Source of the DNA: UBA11740 sp049273695
GTDB taxonomy: Bacteria; Acidobacteriota; Blastocatellia; Pyrinomonadales; Pyrinomonadaceae
Direction of reading: 5' to 3'
Assembly (NCBI GenBank): GCA_049273695.1
Contig: JBASRE010000059.1
Span: 124,001 to 188,000 of the forward strand
Length of the DNA stretch: 64,000 nt
A program made the translations under genes and the position numbers. This document shows, one piece after another, positions 50,392 through 59,821 of the stretch. The notes under the pieces are model-generated. The model searched no databases and had not been told where the DNA came from. It saw only the letters and a list, made by a program, of their open reading frames with translations. Every line of letters starts with the position of its first letter. Positions within the stretch are counted from its first letter, which is position 1.

Positions 50392-53300
50392 TTAGCGAAC
50401 AACTAATACGTGGCGGAGGAGCGGTTCGGCACGATCGAAATCACCCTTTGCGCACAATAGATCCGCAAAATCGTGTAAACAGGCGACCGTATCCGGATGT
50501 TCCATCCCGAACGTCTTTTTAAGGATCTCCAGCGCCCCCTGATGGAGGGGCTCAGCCCTGGCATAATCTCCCTGCTTTTGGTAGAGAGTGCCCAAATTGG
50601 TGAGAATGTTGGCTACCAGGTCATGTTCTGCTCCCAGAACCCTATCGAGAATGATTAGTGCTCGCTGAAAATGTCGCTCCGCCTCGGTATACCGTTTTTG
50701 GTCGCAATAAAGTTGTCCCAGGTTGTCAAGGCTAAGCGCCACGTCGGGGTGGTCATGTCCGAGCACTCTCTCCTGCATTTTCAGGGCATGTCCGTGCATG
50801 TCTTCAGCTTCACCATAGCGACCTTCATCTTGGTACAGAGACGCCAGACTGGCGAGGGTACACGCCACGTCATAATTCTCCGGCCCCAGCATTTTTTCCT
50901 GAATTTTCAGCGCTTGCTTAAGCAACGATTCAGCCTCGGCATAACGGCCCAGGGAGTGGTACACATTTGCCAGCCCAAAGACGGCGTTCGCCACTTGCGT
51001 ATGCTCCGACCCGAGGACCTTCTCAAACATCGCTAAAGCGTTTTTGTACAATGACTCGGCTTCTTTGTACCGGCCTTGCGAGTGCTGCACACCTGCCAGA
51101 CCCATGAAGGAGCATGCCACGTCATGGTGGTCCGGTCCCAGCGCCTTTTCATAAATCGCAAGTTCGCGCTTGTAGAGTTGCTCGGCTTCAACATACCGGC
51201 CTTGCGCGGCGTGAATACTTGCCAGGCTGCTGAGAGTATTCGCCACGGTGGTGTGATCTGGTCCAAGCGCCTTCACCTGAATTTTTAGCGCGCTCTGATA
51301 GAGCGATTCCGCTTCGGCATAATCGCCCTGATAGTGATTCAGACTTGCTAGACCAATAAGACATGTCGCCACGTTAGGATGATTTTGTCCGAGTGCGTTT
51401 TTCTGAATTTCCAGCGCTCGCTTATAGAGCGATTCGGCTTCTAGATACCGATCCTGGTAGTGATATAGATGGGCGATACTAATGAGGCTCCATGCCACGT
51501 CAGGGTGGTTTGGTCCAAGTGCGTTCTCCTGGATTTCCAGGGCTCGCCTATAGAGCGGCTCCGATTCATCGTAACGACCTTGATAATAATTCACGCTCGC
51601 CAGCCCAATCAGACTGGCAGCCACATCCGGGTGGTCTAATCCAAGCACTCTTTCCTGAATTTTCAATGCTCGCTGGTAAAGCGGCTCCGCTTCAGCGTAA
51701 CTTCCTTCGTCATATTTCAAACTTGCCAGACCAATGAGACCATTCGCCACATCCGGGTGGTCTGGTCCAAGCACCTTCTCCTGAATTTTCAATGCTCGCT
51801 GAAAGAGCGATTCGGCTTCGGCGAACCGACCTTCATATTGATAAGCACTTGCTAGATTGTCGAGACTCCATGCCACGTCGGGGTGGTCTGGTCCAAGCAC
51901 CTTTTCCCGAATTTCCAGGGCTCGCCGTCCGAGCGGATGCGATTCAGTGTAATGACCCTGATAAAAGCTGAGGCTTGCAAGCCCGGTAAGACTGACAGCC
52001 ACGTCAGGATGGTCTGATCCAAGCACTGTTTCCTGAATTTTCAGTGCTCGCTGATACAGCATCTCTGCTTCAGCGTACCGGCCCTGATAGTAATTCAACT
52101 TTGCCAAACCAATAAGATCGTTGGCGACGTCAGGGTGGTCCGGCCCACGCACCTTCTCTCGGATGGCGAGCGCTCGCCTGTAAAACGGCTCCGCTTCAGC
52201 GTAACGACCCCGATGATAATTCAAATCTGCCAGACCACTAAGACTGTTGGCCACGTCAGGGTGGTCCACCCCGAGCAACTTCTCACGCATTGCCAGCGCT
52301 TGTTTGTAGAGCGGCTCAGCTTTGTCGTACTGAACGCGTTTACTCAAATAGAGTCCTACGTCATGAAGCAGACGCCCCGCCTCAGGAAACGCCATGTCCC
52401 ATCTGGTCACAGAATCCGCACATGTAAGCGCATGAGTAATGAGTCGTTCATAGACGATCAAGTTCGAGAATTCTGATTTCGTCGAAACTTCCCATTTCGG
52501 GAAGGCGCAGTTCATGGCTTTTACTGCTCGCTCCGCCCAAAGGCGCTGGGTCTCCGCGGTCATACCGTCTTGCAGCACAACCTGCACCAGGCGGTGGATG
52601 CTCAGCAACCGGGCCTCGGGATTGCGTCGCAGAAGGGAGAAACGACACGCTTCCCCGATCAACTTTGATCTTGCAAGAGGATTGACAGCGGCGAGGATTA
52701 GCTGATCACCCAGCTCGAGTGCTCCCTCGGTGAGAATCTCTTCAGGGATCGCATCGGGCGCGAGGAAGGCGCAGAGGCGTAGCAGGTCGGCGGCTGCACT
52801 ATTCGTGTCCTCAACCTTTTTGAAGGCTAGCGCGAACGTCGTTGTGACGGAATCGTGGTCTTGTGCGCCATGCTCGGCACGATCAGCCCGAAGTTCTACA
52901 CCCTGCTTTTCATAAAGTGCCAGATACTCGGCTGGCGTCGAGTGGGCCTCATCAATGAACGCTCCCGCTTGATCGAGAGCAAGCGTCAGGCCGTCAACTT
53001 CCGAGACGATGGCGAGCGCAGCGGCTTGATCCTCAGGCGTGGCGGAATCAAGAAGAGCATCGTCCACAAGCAAACCCGCCCGTCGAAGCAAAAAATATGC
53101 AGCGTCCTGCGGTTGCATCTTGTCAATCTCCAGGTACTGCGCAATCGCTCCTGTCGCAGAGGAACACGTCGTGAGCAAAATTTGGCCTTGTTTGTTTGAG
53201 GGGAAAAATGCACGGGCCATTGCCAAGTCATCGGCGTTATCAAGTATCAAAAGCCAGCCAGCATTACTTTCCAGCCAGTGCTTAACGGCGGCAACGACCA

Positions 53301-54756
53301 CATCCTGATCATTTTCGTCTTTAACGGGAAGATTCAGAGGACGTGCCATGGCGGCAAGATCGGAAATCAGTTCGGTACGTGTTTCGGCTTTGACGAAGAA
53401 AACGGTTTTGTAATTGTCACTGTAAGAATGAGCATATTCGATTGCAGTCTGCGACTTGCCCATACCGGGTAACCCGCTGAGCGCTACCCGCCCGCCGTGA
53501 GTTAACCTCTCGTGTAGTCGAGACAAAAGCTCGCTTCGGCCCGTAAAGAAGGGGTTACGAACTGGCAGATTCCAGTGAAAGGAATCACGGCCGTTGGCTG
53601 GACGACTCTCTACACTTAGTCGAATCGCCTCTTCGACCTTTTTTCCCACTGCTCCGATTTTGTCGGCAAGGTGAGCGGTGTTTTCTTTGCTTTCGGTTGA
53701 GAGTCGTTCGGTGCTCTGATCAATCTTCGCGCTGAGATGTTCCTCCAGGTTGCTTAGTTCTGCCCTTTGTCGTTCGAGCAGTTGAGCCAACCTGTCCTGG
53801 GGCACCGATATACTGCGCAAGAACTCTTCCAGTTTATTCGCTACCGCTTCAACGAACACATCACTATTTGCGAAGCCTTCAATCCGCCGTGCCAGCGCGT
53901 TGACGCCAGAACTAATATCCGCCTGATATGTCTGGATTCCCTCGACGATGCGCCACATGCCTTGAAGATGTGCCCGTTGAAAGGCGATCCAGGATTCGGT
54001 GAACTCCGGACGCTTCACCATCTCACTGATCCCATGAGCGATCATGTTTGGCAGCTTCGCTCTTAAATAAGAGCGTAAGGGCTCGGGTAGTGGTGCATCC
54101 GTTGTCAGTCCCAGTTGAGTTTGGAGTGCCGCGCGTTCTCGCGCCGAGCACTCCTCGCCAAGCCATCGGCGCAAAGCTATATCAACTTCCTCGCCGAGTT
54201 GTTCTCCCCATTTCTCTTCGACAGCTACAGACAGGCTGAATTCCTCTGCCGAAAAACGATTGGCGAAAGCAGCATCCTTGTGTTCCTCAATTTGTAAAAG
54301 AAAGAGCGTGGACGGCTCTTTCATCCTCAGTCCTCTTTCGATCCTGACCTTGAGCAGAGGAATAATTCGAGCAGCTTGCTCGCTTAATTGTTCGTCAGCG
54401 CCTACTCGGATTTCTTTCTCGGCTTCAGCGAGTGAGTCTAAATAAGCTGTCGCCAGCATAATTTCGAGATGAAAGTTGTGTTCGCTGGCCAGCGCACTCG
54501 GGAGTTGTTCAATTGCTGACGAGCCTAAATTGGCAAGGATTCCTGAGGCTGTATTGACGATGACTTTGCCGAGGCCTTCTTGGAAATCATTGGCCCTGAA
54601 GAGCCCCGCGAACACTGTCCCGAAAAAAGGAATCGAAGCAGTGGCCAGGTAAGGCGCGAGAAAAGGCGCTGCTACGGATGCTCCGGCACAACCAAGAGCA
54701 ACCGCCGAGGGCTTGATCAGGTTCCTGAGCTTCATCCTGCAGTAAATGGCCTCCAA
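50392..54756 (-). CDS. NB-ARC STAND protein with fifteen tandem TPR units
   Basis: 1454 residues. A hydrophobic N-terminal stretch (about 15-55: 'ASIPFFGTVFAGLF') may be a membrane anchor. It is followed by a helical region with a coiled coil ('LERQRAELSNLEEHLSAKID', about 327-345). The NB-ARC ATPase has P-loop 'GLPGMGKSQT' (428-437) and Walker B 'WLLILDNADD' (501-510). From about 810 to the end are fifteen 42-residue TPR units plus a partial sixteenth, each near 'YAEAExLYxRALxIxExxLG' with 'PDHPDVA' at the turn. STAND-TPR proteins work as signalling switches, some in antiphage defence. The effector domain is not recognised. Confidence 0.85.
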   Translation of the reverse strand: MEAIYCRMKLRNLIKPSAVALGCAGASVAAPFLAPYLATASIPFFGTVFAGLFRANDFQEGLGKVIVNTASGILANLGSSAIEQLPSALASEHNFHLEIMLATAYLDSLAEAEKEIRVGADEQLSEQAARIIPLLKVRIERGLRMKEPSTLFLLQIEEHKDAAFANRFSAEEFSLSVAVEEKWGEQLGEEVDIALRRWLGEECSARERAALQTQLGLTTDAPLPEPLRSYLRAKLPNMIAHGISEMVKRPEFTESWIAFQRAHLQGMWRIVEGIQTYQADISSGVNALARRIEGFANSDVFVEAVANKLEEFLRSISVPQDRLAQLLERQRAELSNLEEHLSAKIDQSTERLSTESKENTAHLADKIGAVGKKVEEAIRLSVESRPANGRDSFHWNLPVRNPFFTGRSELLSRLHERLTHGGRVALSGLPGMGKSQTAIEYAHSYSDNYKTVFFVKAETRTELISDLAAMARPLNLPVKDENDQDVVVAAVKHWLESNAGWLLILDNADDLAMARAFFPSNKQGQILLTTCSSATGAIAQYLEIDKMQPQDAAYFLLRRAGLLVDDALLDSATPEDQAAALAIVSEVDGLTLALDQAGAFIDEAHSTPAEYLALYEKQGVELRADRAEHGAQDHDSVTTTFALAFKKVEDTNSAAADLLRLCAFLAPDAIPEEILTEGALELGDQLILAAVNPLARSKLIGEACRFSLLRRNPEARLLSIHRLVQVVLQDGMTAETQRLWAERAVKAMNCAFPKWEVSTKSEFSNLIVYERLITHALTCADSVTRWDMAFPEAGRLLHDVGLYLSKRVQYDKAEPLYKQALAMREKLLGVDHPDVANSLSGLADLNYHRGRYAEAEPFYRRALAIREKVRGPDHPDVANDLIGLAKLNYYQGRYAEAEMLYQRALKIQETVLGSDHPDVAVSLTGLASLSFYQGHYTESHPLGRRALEIREKVLGPDHPDVAWSLDNLASAYQYEGRFAEAESLFQRALKIQEKVLGPDHPDVANGLIGLASLKYDEGSYAEAEPLYQRALKIQERVLGLDHPDVAASLIGLASVNYYQGRYDESEPLYRRALEIQENALGPNHPDVAWSLISIAHLYHYQDRYLEAESLYKRALEIQKNALGQNHPNVATCLIGLASLNHYQGDYAEAESLYQSALKIQVKALGPDHTTVANTLSSLASIHAAQGRYVEAEQLYKRELAIYEKALGPDHHDVACSFMGLAGVQHSQGRYKEAESLYKNALAMFEKVLGSEHTQVANAVFGLANVYHSLGRYAEAESLLKQALKIQEKMLGPENYDVACTLASLASLYQDEGRYGEAEDMHGHALKMQERVLGHDHPDVALSLDNLGQLYCDQKRYTEAERHFQRALIILDRVLGAEHDLVANILTNLGTLYQKQGDYARAEPLHQGALEILKKTFGMEHPDTVACLHDFADLLCAKGDFDRAEPLLRHVLVVR

Positions 54757-55151
54757 AGCTACGAAAGGTGTGGCGGAAGTCTAATCCGAATCAGCATGAG
54801 TTGCTAAGCTGTTATCTGACAATTGAAGGCGCTTAGTGGGAACCACCATGACGTGAATGATTTTAGCTGCCGTAAGTAACCCGTGCACGAGTAGTCGGGT
54901 CGAGAAACTTGCAAGGAATATGGGGATTGCAGCAACTCTGGAACGCGACGTCCGCCCGTACCAATCGACAGATCTCTAGGTTCTCATAGTTATTGAAATC
55001 CCGCCCTACCAATTTACAACAACTTAGAAGACTTTTCTCAAACTTAGCGAGTCCTGATTCTCACAGTTAGTGATCTTTTCTCCGGAGATTCTCATAGTAG
55101 GCATGAGACGCGGCAAAATCCCCTTCGCACTTAGTTGCAGGAAGTAAGTGC
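54757..55151. other. Intergenic region with degenerate direct repeats
   Basis: About 395 bp between the NB-ARC gene (leftward) and the PadR gene (rightward), with no ORF of coding quality. TTCTCATAGTTATTGA (54981), TTCTCAAACTTAGCGA (55035), TTCTCACAGTTAGTGA (55058) and TTCTCATAGTAGGCAT (55089) are four related 16-mers in the same direction. They could be transposase-binding sites of an element end or regulator sites. Confidence 0.45.
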
Positions 55152-55200
55152 TTGACAGGCTACTGTACTTTTTACTAATGTAAGAGTCCACTCTTACATT
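55152..55200 (+). promoter_or_regulatory. padR promoter with palindromic operator
   Basis: A perfect -35 TTGACA (55152-55157), an 18-bp spacer and TAATGT (55176-55181) precede the PadR gene. The -10 is overlapped by a 24-bp perfect palindrome: AATGTAAGAG, spacer TCCA, CTCTTACATT (55177-55200). A third TGTAAGAG half-site follows at 55201-55208. The layout fits autorepression by the PadR protein encoded 21 bp on. Confidence 0.75.
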
Positions 55201-55221
55201 TGTAAGAGAGAGTGGCCCTAA

Positions 55222-55569
55222 ATGTCAGTTTCAGCCACGACTGGAAAAAAGATGCGATTTTCACAATCCAAGCTTCCGCGGCTTTCTCGCAAGGAAGAAT
55301 TTATTCTCGGGACGCTAATTAACGGTGGACGAGAGTTGTTTGGCCTGGAATTAGTGGCGGCCTCAGGTGGTGAACTTAAGCGCGGTACTATTTACGTGAC
55401 CTTGCAGCGCATGGAGGAGAAGGGATTTATTGACTCGAGGCGCGAAGCTCGACCGGCGCCAGAAATTGGGATTCCACTTCGCCTATATAAGCCAACCGGT
55501 TTTGGTGAGCGCGTTTTCCGAGCTTATCAATCCCGCCGGCAGATTGGAATGGAAGCTGTTCACGCGTGA
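55222..55569 (+). CDS. PadR-family transcriptional regulator
   Basis: 115 residues. After a basic N-terminus of about 18 residues the PadR winged helix is clear: 'LSRKEEFILGTLINGGRELF' (helix 1), 'LKRGTIYVTLQRMEEKGFID' (recognition helix), then a wing 'SRREARPAPEIGIPLRLYKP'. The C-terminal helix is short, so dimerisation must use a reduced surface. A strong palindromic operator overlaps its own promoter. It heads the cassette with the membrane protein (4 bp downstream) and the degenerate radical SAM protein. Confidence 0.88.
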   Translation: MSVSATTGKKMRFSQSKLPRLSRKEEFILGTLINGGRELFGLELVAASGGELKRGTIYVTLQRMEEKGFIDSRREARPAPEIGIPLRLYKPTGFGERVFRAYQSRRQIGMEAVHA

Positions 55570-55573
55570 GCTT

Positions 55574-56308
55574 ATGGATATTGGAAAAGTGAAATCAGAA
55601 GTTCAGCCGAATCCACTCGCGCAATCAGGGGAGACCTCACCGGCGTTGCGAGTTTATGAAATAGATCTCCAGGCATTTCCTACTCTAAACAGAGTCAAAT
55701 GGACCTGCGTAGCAGTAAACGAGCACCAGGCATTTAAGATGGTTGTAGAGCGCATTCGAAAGAATAGGGAAAGGATGCGTATTGCTGACATTGTGTTTGT
55801 CAGAGAGACTGCTGAACGCAGACCTTATGAAATTTCATTTGACGGTATGTTGATGAGATGGTGGAAGGACAATCGGGGACGTATTTCTAACTTTGTTCTA
55901 ATAGTTGGATTTACCGCAATCGGAAGTTTCTCCACGTTTGCATACATTGTGAAATGGATCTTCCAGGGTGCATTCGGACTTCTGAGCCTTCTAAGTAAAA
56001 CGTTTCTAGTGACGTTACGTATGATACTAATCCGGAACCGGCAACGGGAACGGAAAAACGTTGTCACAGTGTCTCCTGGATCTCGATTATTGTTGATAGC
56101 TGATTTCGTTTGCTCGCCAACCTCACTTGAACTTACGTTTCGTCCAATTGTCCGGGATCTTCGTTCGGAATATTTCGCAGCACTTGCGCTCAAGCGAAGA
56201 TGGAAAGCGAAATGGATCCGGGTGCGATATCTTTACAGCTTCATAGCTGCAATGGGCTTAAATAAGCTTTTCTCTTTGCTGAAGGAATTCAGGTCAGCTG
56301 GTCTTTAA
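55574..56308 (+). CDS. Membrane protein of the PadR cassette
   Basis: 244 residues from the ATG at 55574, 4 bp after the padR stop; a longer frame opens inside padR but is unlikely. Two hydrophobic segments lie mid-protein ('NFVLIVGFTAIGSFSTFAYI' and 'GAFGLLSLLSKTFLVTLRMI'). The C-terminal 70 residues ('LIADFVCSPTSLELTFRPIV', 'RDLRSEYFAALALKRRWKAK', 'IRVRYLYSFIAAMGLNKLFS') are basic and conserved-looking; I have seen similar C-termini in uncharacterised soil-bacterial proteins. Its role with the degenerate radical SAM protein is unknown. Confidence 0.65.
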   Translation: MDIGKVKSEVQPNPLAQSGETSPALRVYEIDLQAFPTLNRVKWTCVAVNEHQAFKMVVERIRKNRERMRIADIVFVRETAERRPYEISFDGMLMRWWKDNRGRISNFVLIVGFTAIGSFSTFAYIVKWIFQGAFGLLSLLSKTFLVTLRMILIRNRQRERKNVVTVSPGSRLLLIADFVCSPTSLELTFRPIVRDLRSEYFAALALKRRWKAKWIRVRYLYSFIAAMGLNKLFSLLKEFRSAGL

Positions 56309-56357
56309 AACCAGTCACCTCATTGAATGCTAAACAGCTTATGAACTGAGGCTGGTA

Positions 56358-58043
56358 ATGACTCTCGAAAACCGTATAGATGAATCCACTAAGTATCATT
56401 CTATCGGTTCAGAATTTATAGCGGGTCTCTCACACGTCGCTTGGCAGGCGTTTCAATTGCTCAATCGATTTCTTCCTGAAGGTGACGCAATCCGTCCAGA
56501 CTGGGCTTCGCGATCCCTTTTGAAGTCTTACGAACGGACAACGCCGGCATTAGGTTTTCCACGGGAGATGGATAGCGTCTGCCCTCAATGCCTTCGCGAG
56601 GTTCGAGGTGAGTTGATGAAAGATCAACGTTCACCGATGCCAGGTATCAAAGCTCAAATACTTGAAGAAGATGGGCGAATAATCATTCGCAAATCATGCG
56701 TGAAGCATGGCGAAAGTGAAGATATCTTAGCGGAAGACCCAGCCTTTCTTACTCGAATTGAATCGCTGTTCTTTGGGCGGGATTTTGAAAACTTTCAGAC
56801 AGCGTTAGACCAAGATCAGGAAAGCAGTATTAAGTTCGGCCGGGGCGCAGTATTAATCGTGAACTTAAATAAACAACCAAATCTAGTTGCCGAATTTCCT
56901 ACGGAAGCAATAGAAAGCGAGCCGACGTTCAACGACATAAGAGACATTTTGGATCGTGCGGCGACGTTTAAGCCGAGACGTCAGATTATTGTTCTGTTCA
57001 CCGGGGATGATGTAACGAAGTCTCGATATTATTTGGACGCTATATCATACGCGAAAAAGCTCGGGTTTTATCGTGTGCTTTCAGATACTAACGGTTCTCG
57101 GTTCGCCAAAGAGATCGAGTTCTGCAGAGCCGCCAAAAGCGCTGGGCAGCATGGTGTCTACTTACGATTTGACGGTGTTAAGCGGAAAGATGAGGTCGAC
57201 TTTCGTACCAGCTTGCGAGCCATTGATAATCTAGCAAGCGTCGGTATGAAAGTAACACTCGTTATGACGGTAGCGAATACAGTTAACAGCCAAGATGTTG
57301 GCAGAACGGTTGAGTTTGCTGTAAGGAACGTAGATAAAGTTCAAACGATAACGTTCCAACCGATCTGTTTCAATGGGGAGAACGGAGACGTAAACGATGA
57401 GGTGCGGATTCAGCAACGATACACGCTCTCGCGCCTCGCTCGCGATTTGGAAGAGCAACTGGGCGGTCGGCTACAATCTTTGCGAGACTGGTACCCTCTT
57501 TCAGCGTATTCAGCCTTCACGAGTGTGATGGATATGTTACAAGGCGTGAATGCTCCATGGGGCTGGTCGAGCTGCAATTGTCATCCTGATTGTGGAATGT
57601 TCACTTTAATGGTAGTCAACAAGAGAACAAGTGAGTTCACGTCTCTATTTGAGTTTTTTAACTACGAGCAATTTGTAAAGGATGTGACGATTATCACCGA
57701 CACCGCGCGAAGCAAAAAACTCGTCTATGCACAGCTTGGCATGGCGATCCTGCGCAATTTTAACAGCGAGAAGGCACCACAAGGCTTTCCGATTTCACAG
57801 ATTATTAATCTGTTCAAGCCGAGTTCATCTGATACCGATAGTCGTATCGATGATCGGACTACCATAGCGCAGCGTGATCTCTCAGAGGACTGGCGAGTCC
57901 TGTGCATTGAAGCAATGTGGTATCAGGATCCGTTCAATTACGACCGCAAGCGAACCGAAATGTGCGTGTTTCCCTATGGCACGAAGAGCGGGGAGATTTC
58001 GTACTGTGCATATAACGCGGGTATAGTTTGCAAACGAAATTAG
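56358..58043 (+). CDS. Radical SAM-family homologue (tetraether-synthase-like) lacking its cluster cysteines
   Basis: 561 residues. The fold order matches the Tes/MJ0619 radical SAM group. An N-terminal metal-site motif ('VCPQCLREV' with Cys75 and Cys78, 'RKSCVKHGE' with Cys114 and His117) leads, and a barrel segment 'YAKKLGFYRVLSDTNGSRFA' and 'QHGVYLRFDGVKRKD' follow. Then come 'ITFQPICFNGENGDV', 'LQSLRDWYPLSAYSAF' and the C-terminal 'SCNCHPDCGMFTL' (Cys406, Cys408, Cys412). Where the family has CxxxCxxC after 'DLTNx', this protein has 'NLNKQPNLVAEFP': Pro174, Ala178 and Pro181 replace the three Cys, and GGEP is replaced by 'TGDD' (215-218). The reading frame is long and intact, so it is probably a retained non-catalytic or repurposed protein. 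Confidence 0.75.
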   Translation: MTLENRIDESTKYHSIGSEFIAGLSHVAWQAFQLLNRFLPEGDAIRPDWASRSLLKSYERTTPALGFPREMDSVCPQCLREVRGELMKDQRSPMPGIKAQILEEDGRIIIRKSCVKHGESEDILAEDPAFLTRIESLFFGRDFENFQTALDQDQESSIKFGRGAVLIVNLNKQPNLVAEFPTEAIESEPTFNDIRDILDRAATFKPRRQIIVLFTGDDVTKSRYYLDAISYAKKLGFYRVLSDTNGSRFAKEIEFCRAAKSAGQHGVYLRFDGVKRKDEVDFRTSLRAIDNLASVGMKVTLVMTVANTVNSQDVGRTVEFAVRNVDKVQTITFQPICFNGENGDVNDEVRIQQRYTLSRLARDLEEQLGGRLQSLRDWYPLSAYSAFTSVMDMLQGVNAPWGWSSCNCHPDCGMFTLMVVNKRTSEFTSLFEFFNYEQFVKDVTIITDTARSKKLVYAQLGMAILRNFNSEKAPQGFPISQIINLFKPSSSDTDSRIDDRTTIAQRDLSEDWRVLCIEAMWYQDPFNYDRKRTEMCVFPYGTKSGEISYCAYNAGIVCKRN

Positions 58044-58144
58044 ACGTATCGCAGACAACCTGCTCCCTAACCTACTTGTCATCCCCCCGTCCCCATTTCG
58101 ATTGTCGTAAACTCATTACTTCTTGATACTCCAATTGACTTTCT

Positions 58145-59821
58145 TCAATCTTGGTCAGAAAGAACTCCTTCGGGACCATCGACGTGCTCTGAGCGATCGC
58201 GTGACTCAACGAAGACCGAAAACGGCATCACGCCAGCCCAAGTGTTGTCTTTGGAAAAGCCGATTGGCACAGCACTTTCGATCAGATTCGGTCGCCCCTC
58301 GTCCAGCGCTCCAGGATATAGTCGGTTTACGATTATAAGTTCGGGATTTATCGCGCGCTTGCGGATCTCCCATTTTGCAGTCTGATCGAATAGCCTTTGA
58401 GTGCGAGAATCAGCGATAGCAGCACGATGGCTCTCCTCATAAGCCAAATACATGAACCCGGTTTCTCCAACGGGTATTTGTCGTACGGCTTGCGCCAAAA
58501 GACCGGCCAACGAACGAGCTTTTCGCTTCACTGCGTCGTCAGCCTCGCATCTCCATTTAATGCCAAAAGGAAATACCGCACGATCCGCTATCAGGATCCG
58601 ATTGTTCGCGACTACGGCGCAAATGCCGTCGAATTCTGTGGTTTCGAAATCCCATTTGAAGACCTGTTTCAAAAACGCCGGACTATATAAACGCGTCGGT
58701 TGTTGAAGATCGATCATTACATCCAGCGGCGTAAAGGTGACTGTTCCCCACGGTTCCTTTATTGAGCCGTAAGGATTCAATCCAGCTGTGCATTTCAATG
58801 ACGATTCAACCAGCGTATCGGCTCCTATAGCCTGAATCGATTGTTGAGCCACGATCGAAAATGTTCCAATGAGACTTCGCCGTTGACCTCCGGATGTAAA
58901 TTGGCGAAACACTGATTGTATTGTCTCGAATTCTTGACGTTCATAATCTGAAAGGCGGCTTTGTCTCTTACATTCGACAACCGCGGGATAAGGAAGATCA
59001 TGCAGCCGCAAATCGGGCGTCGCGTCAGCACCTGCAGCAAGAAACTCGACGCTACGTCCTAAAGATGCCGCCCGCCCCGCAACACATAGTTCATACAATC
59101 TGGAATCGAGCTCCTCGCTCGGAGCTCGGTATAGTTCATCGAGTTTTTCAAGTCCTCCACGGACTTCGTTTAGCGATGGCAGGACTCTGCAAAGTGCCCC
59201 AACGGACGGCACCAGAAGTGATCCAGCGTAGATGTCGTAATCATCTCGCTTATCCAGAGACTCTCTGGCAAGGATAAGCGCTAGAGCATATCGATGGAGC
59301 GAAACAGACGGCACGATGCCCGAAACTCCTCCATACAATTCCAATGATTCGCGCAAATGGGCAGAGCCTTGTGCCTCACGCAAACGAAGCTGCTCCTTCC
59401 ACCAAGCCTTAGGCAAACGGCCAATAAGTGCTTCTAGGCCATCCGCTAGGCTATCTTCGATGTAGCCCGTGATCGGAACGGCTTCCGAGTGAAGATCTTC
59501 ACGCCAATAACGTGCAACCTCATCCATTTGGTACATGGATTTTTCAGACAGAGTTATGCCTTGGGCAGCCAAATAGTCATCAGCGAATTTATTTAACCTC
59601 TGAAATCTCGGCTGAAGTTCTTCGATCTCTTTTAGAATGGCCTGCGCTCGTTCCACCGCAGAGGCTTCCCATCCGGCTTTTTCAGCTTCTTTAAGTAGCG
59701 CACTATGTTCGCGCGTTTTCTCCCTGAATAGCCTAGTAACCTCCGTCACTTCGCGCGAAAACGTGTCCGTGTCAAATTCCGGTTCTGTCGAATTCCGATT
59801 CAAAATCATTCTCCCGAACAA
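58145..59821 (-). CDS. PD-(D/E)XK nuclease-like protein
   Basis: 558 residues. The first 110 residues are helical and charged (coiled-coil-like 'LFREKTREHSALLKEAEKAG'). A nuclease core is suggested at about 240-290: 'RLYELCVAGRAASLG' (Glu244), 'ATPDLRLHDL' (Asp270) and 'PAVVECKRQSR' (Glu283, Lys285), the usual E-PD-ExK arrangement. The C-terminal half is mixed alpha/beta and unassigned. It lies directly behind the transposition genes in the same orientation, so it is a plausible element cargo gene with a defence or conflict role. An ATG 4 codons in is an alternative start. Confidence 0.7.
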   Translation of the reverse strand: MFGRMILNRNSTEPEFDTDTFSREVTEVTRLFREKTREHSALLKEAEKAGWEASAVERAQAILKEIEELQPRFQRLNKFADDYLAAQGITLSEKSMYQMDEVARYWREDLHSEAVPITGYIEDSLADGLEALIGRLPKAWWKEQLRLREAQGSAHLRESLELYGGVSGIVPSVSLHRYALALILARESLDKRDDYDIYAGSLLVPSVGALCRVLPSLNEVRGGLEKLDELYRAPSEELDSRLYELCVAGRAASLGRSVEFLAAGADATPDLRLHDLPYPAVVECKRQSRLSDYERQEFETIQSVFRQFTSGGQRRSLIGTFSIVAQQSIQAIGADTLVESSLKCTAGLNPYGSIKEPWGTVTFTPLDVMIDLQQPTRLYSPAFLKQVFKWDFETTEFDGICAVVANNRILIADRAVFPFGIKWRCEADDAVKRKARSLAGLLAQAVRQIPVGETGFMYLAYEESHRAAIADSRTQRLFDQTAKWEIRKRAINPELIIVNRLYPGALDEGRPNLIESAVPIGFSKDNTWAGVMPFSVFVESRDRSEHVDGPEGVLSDQD

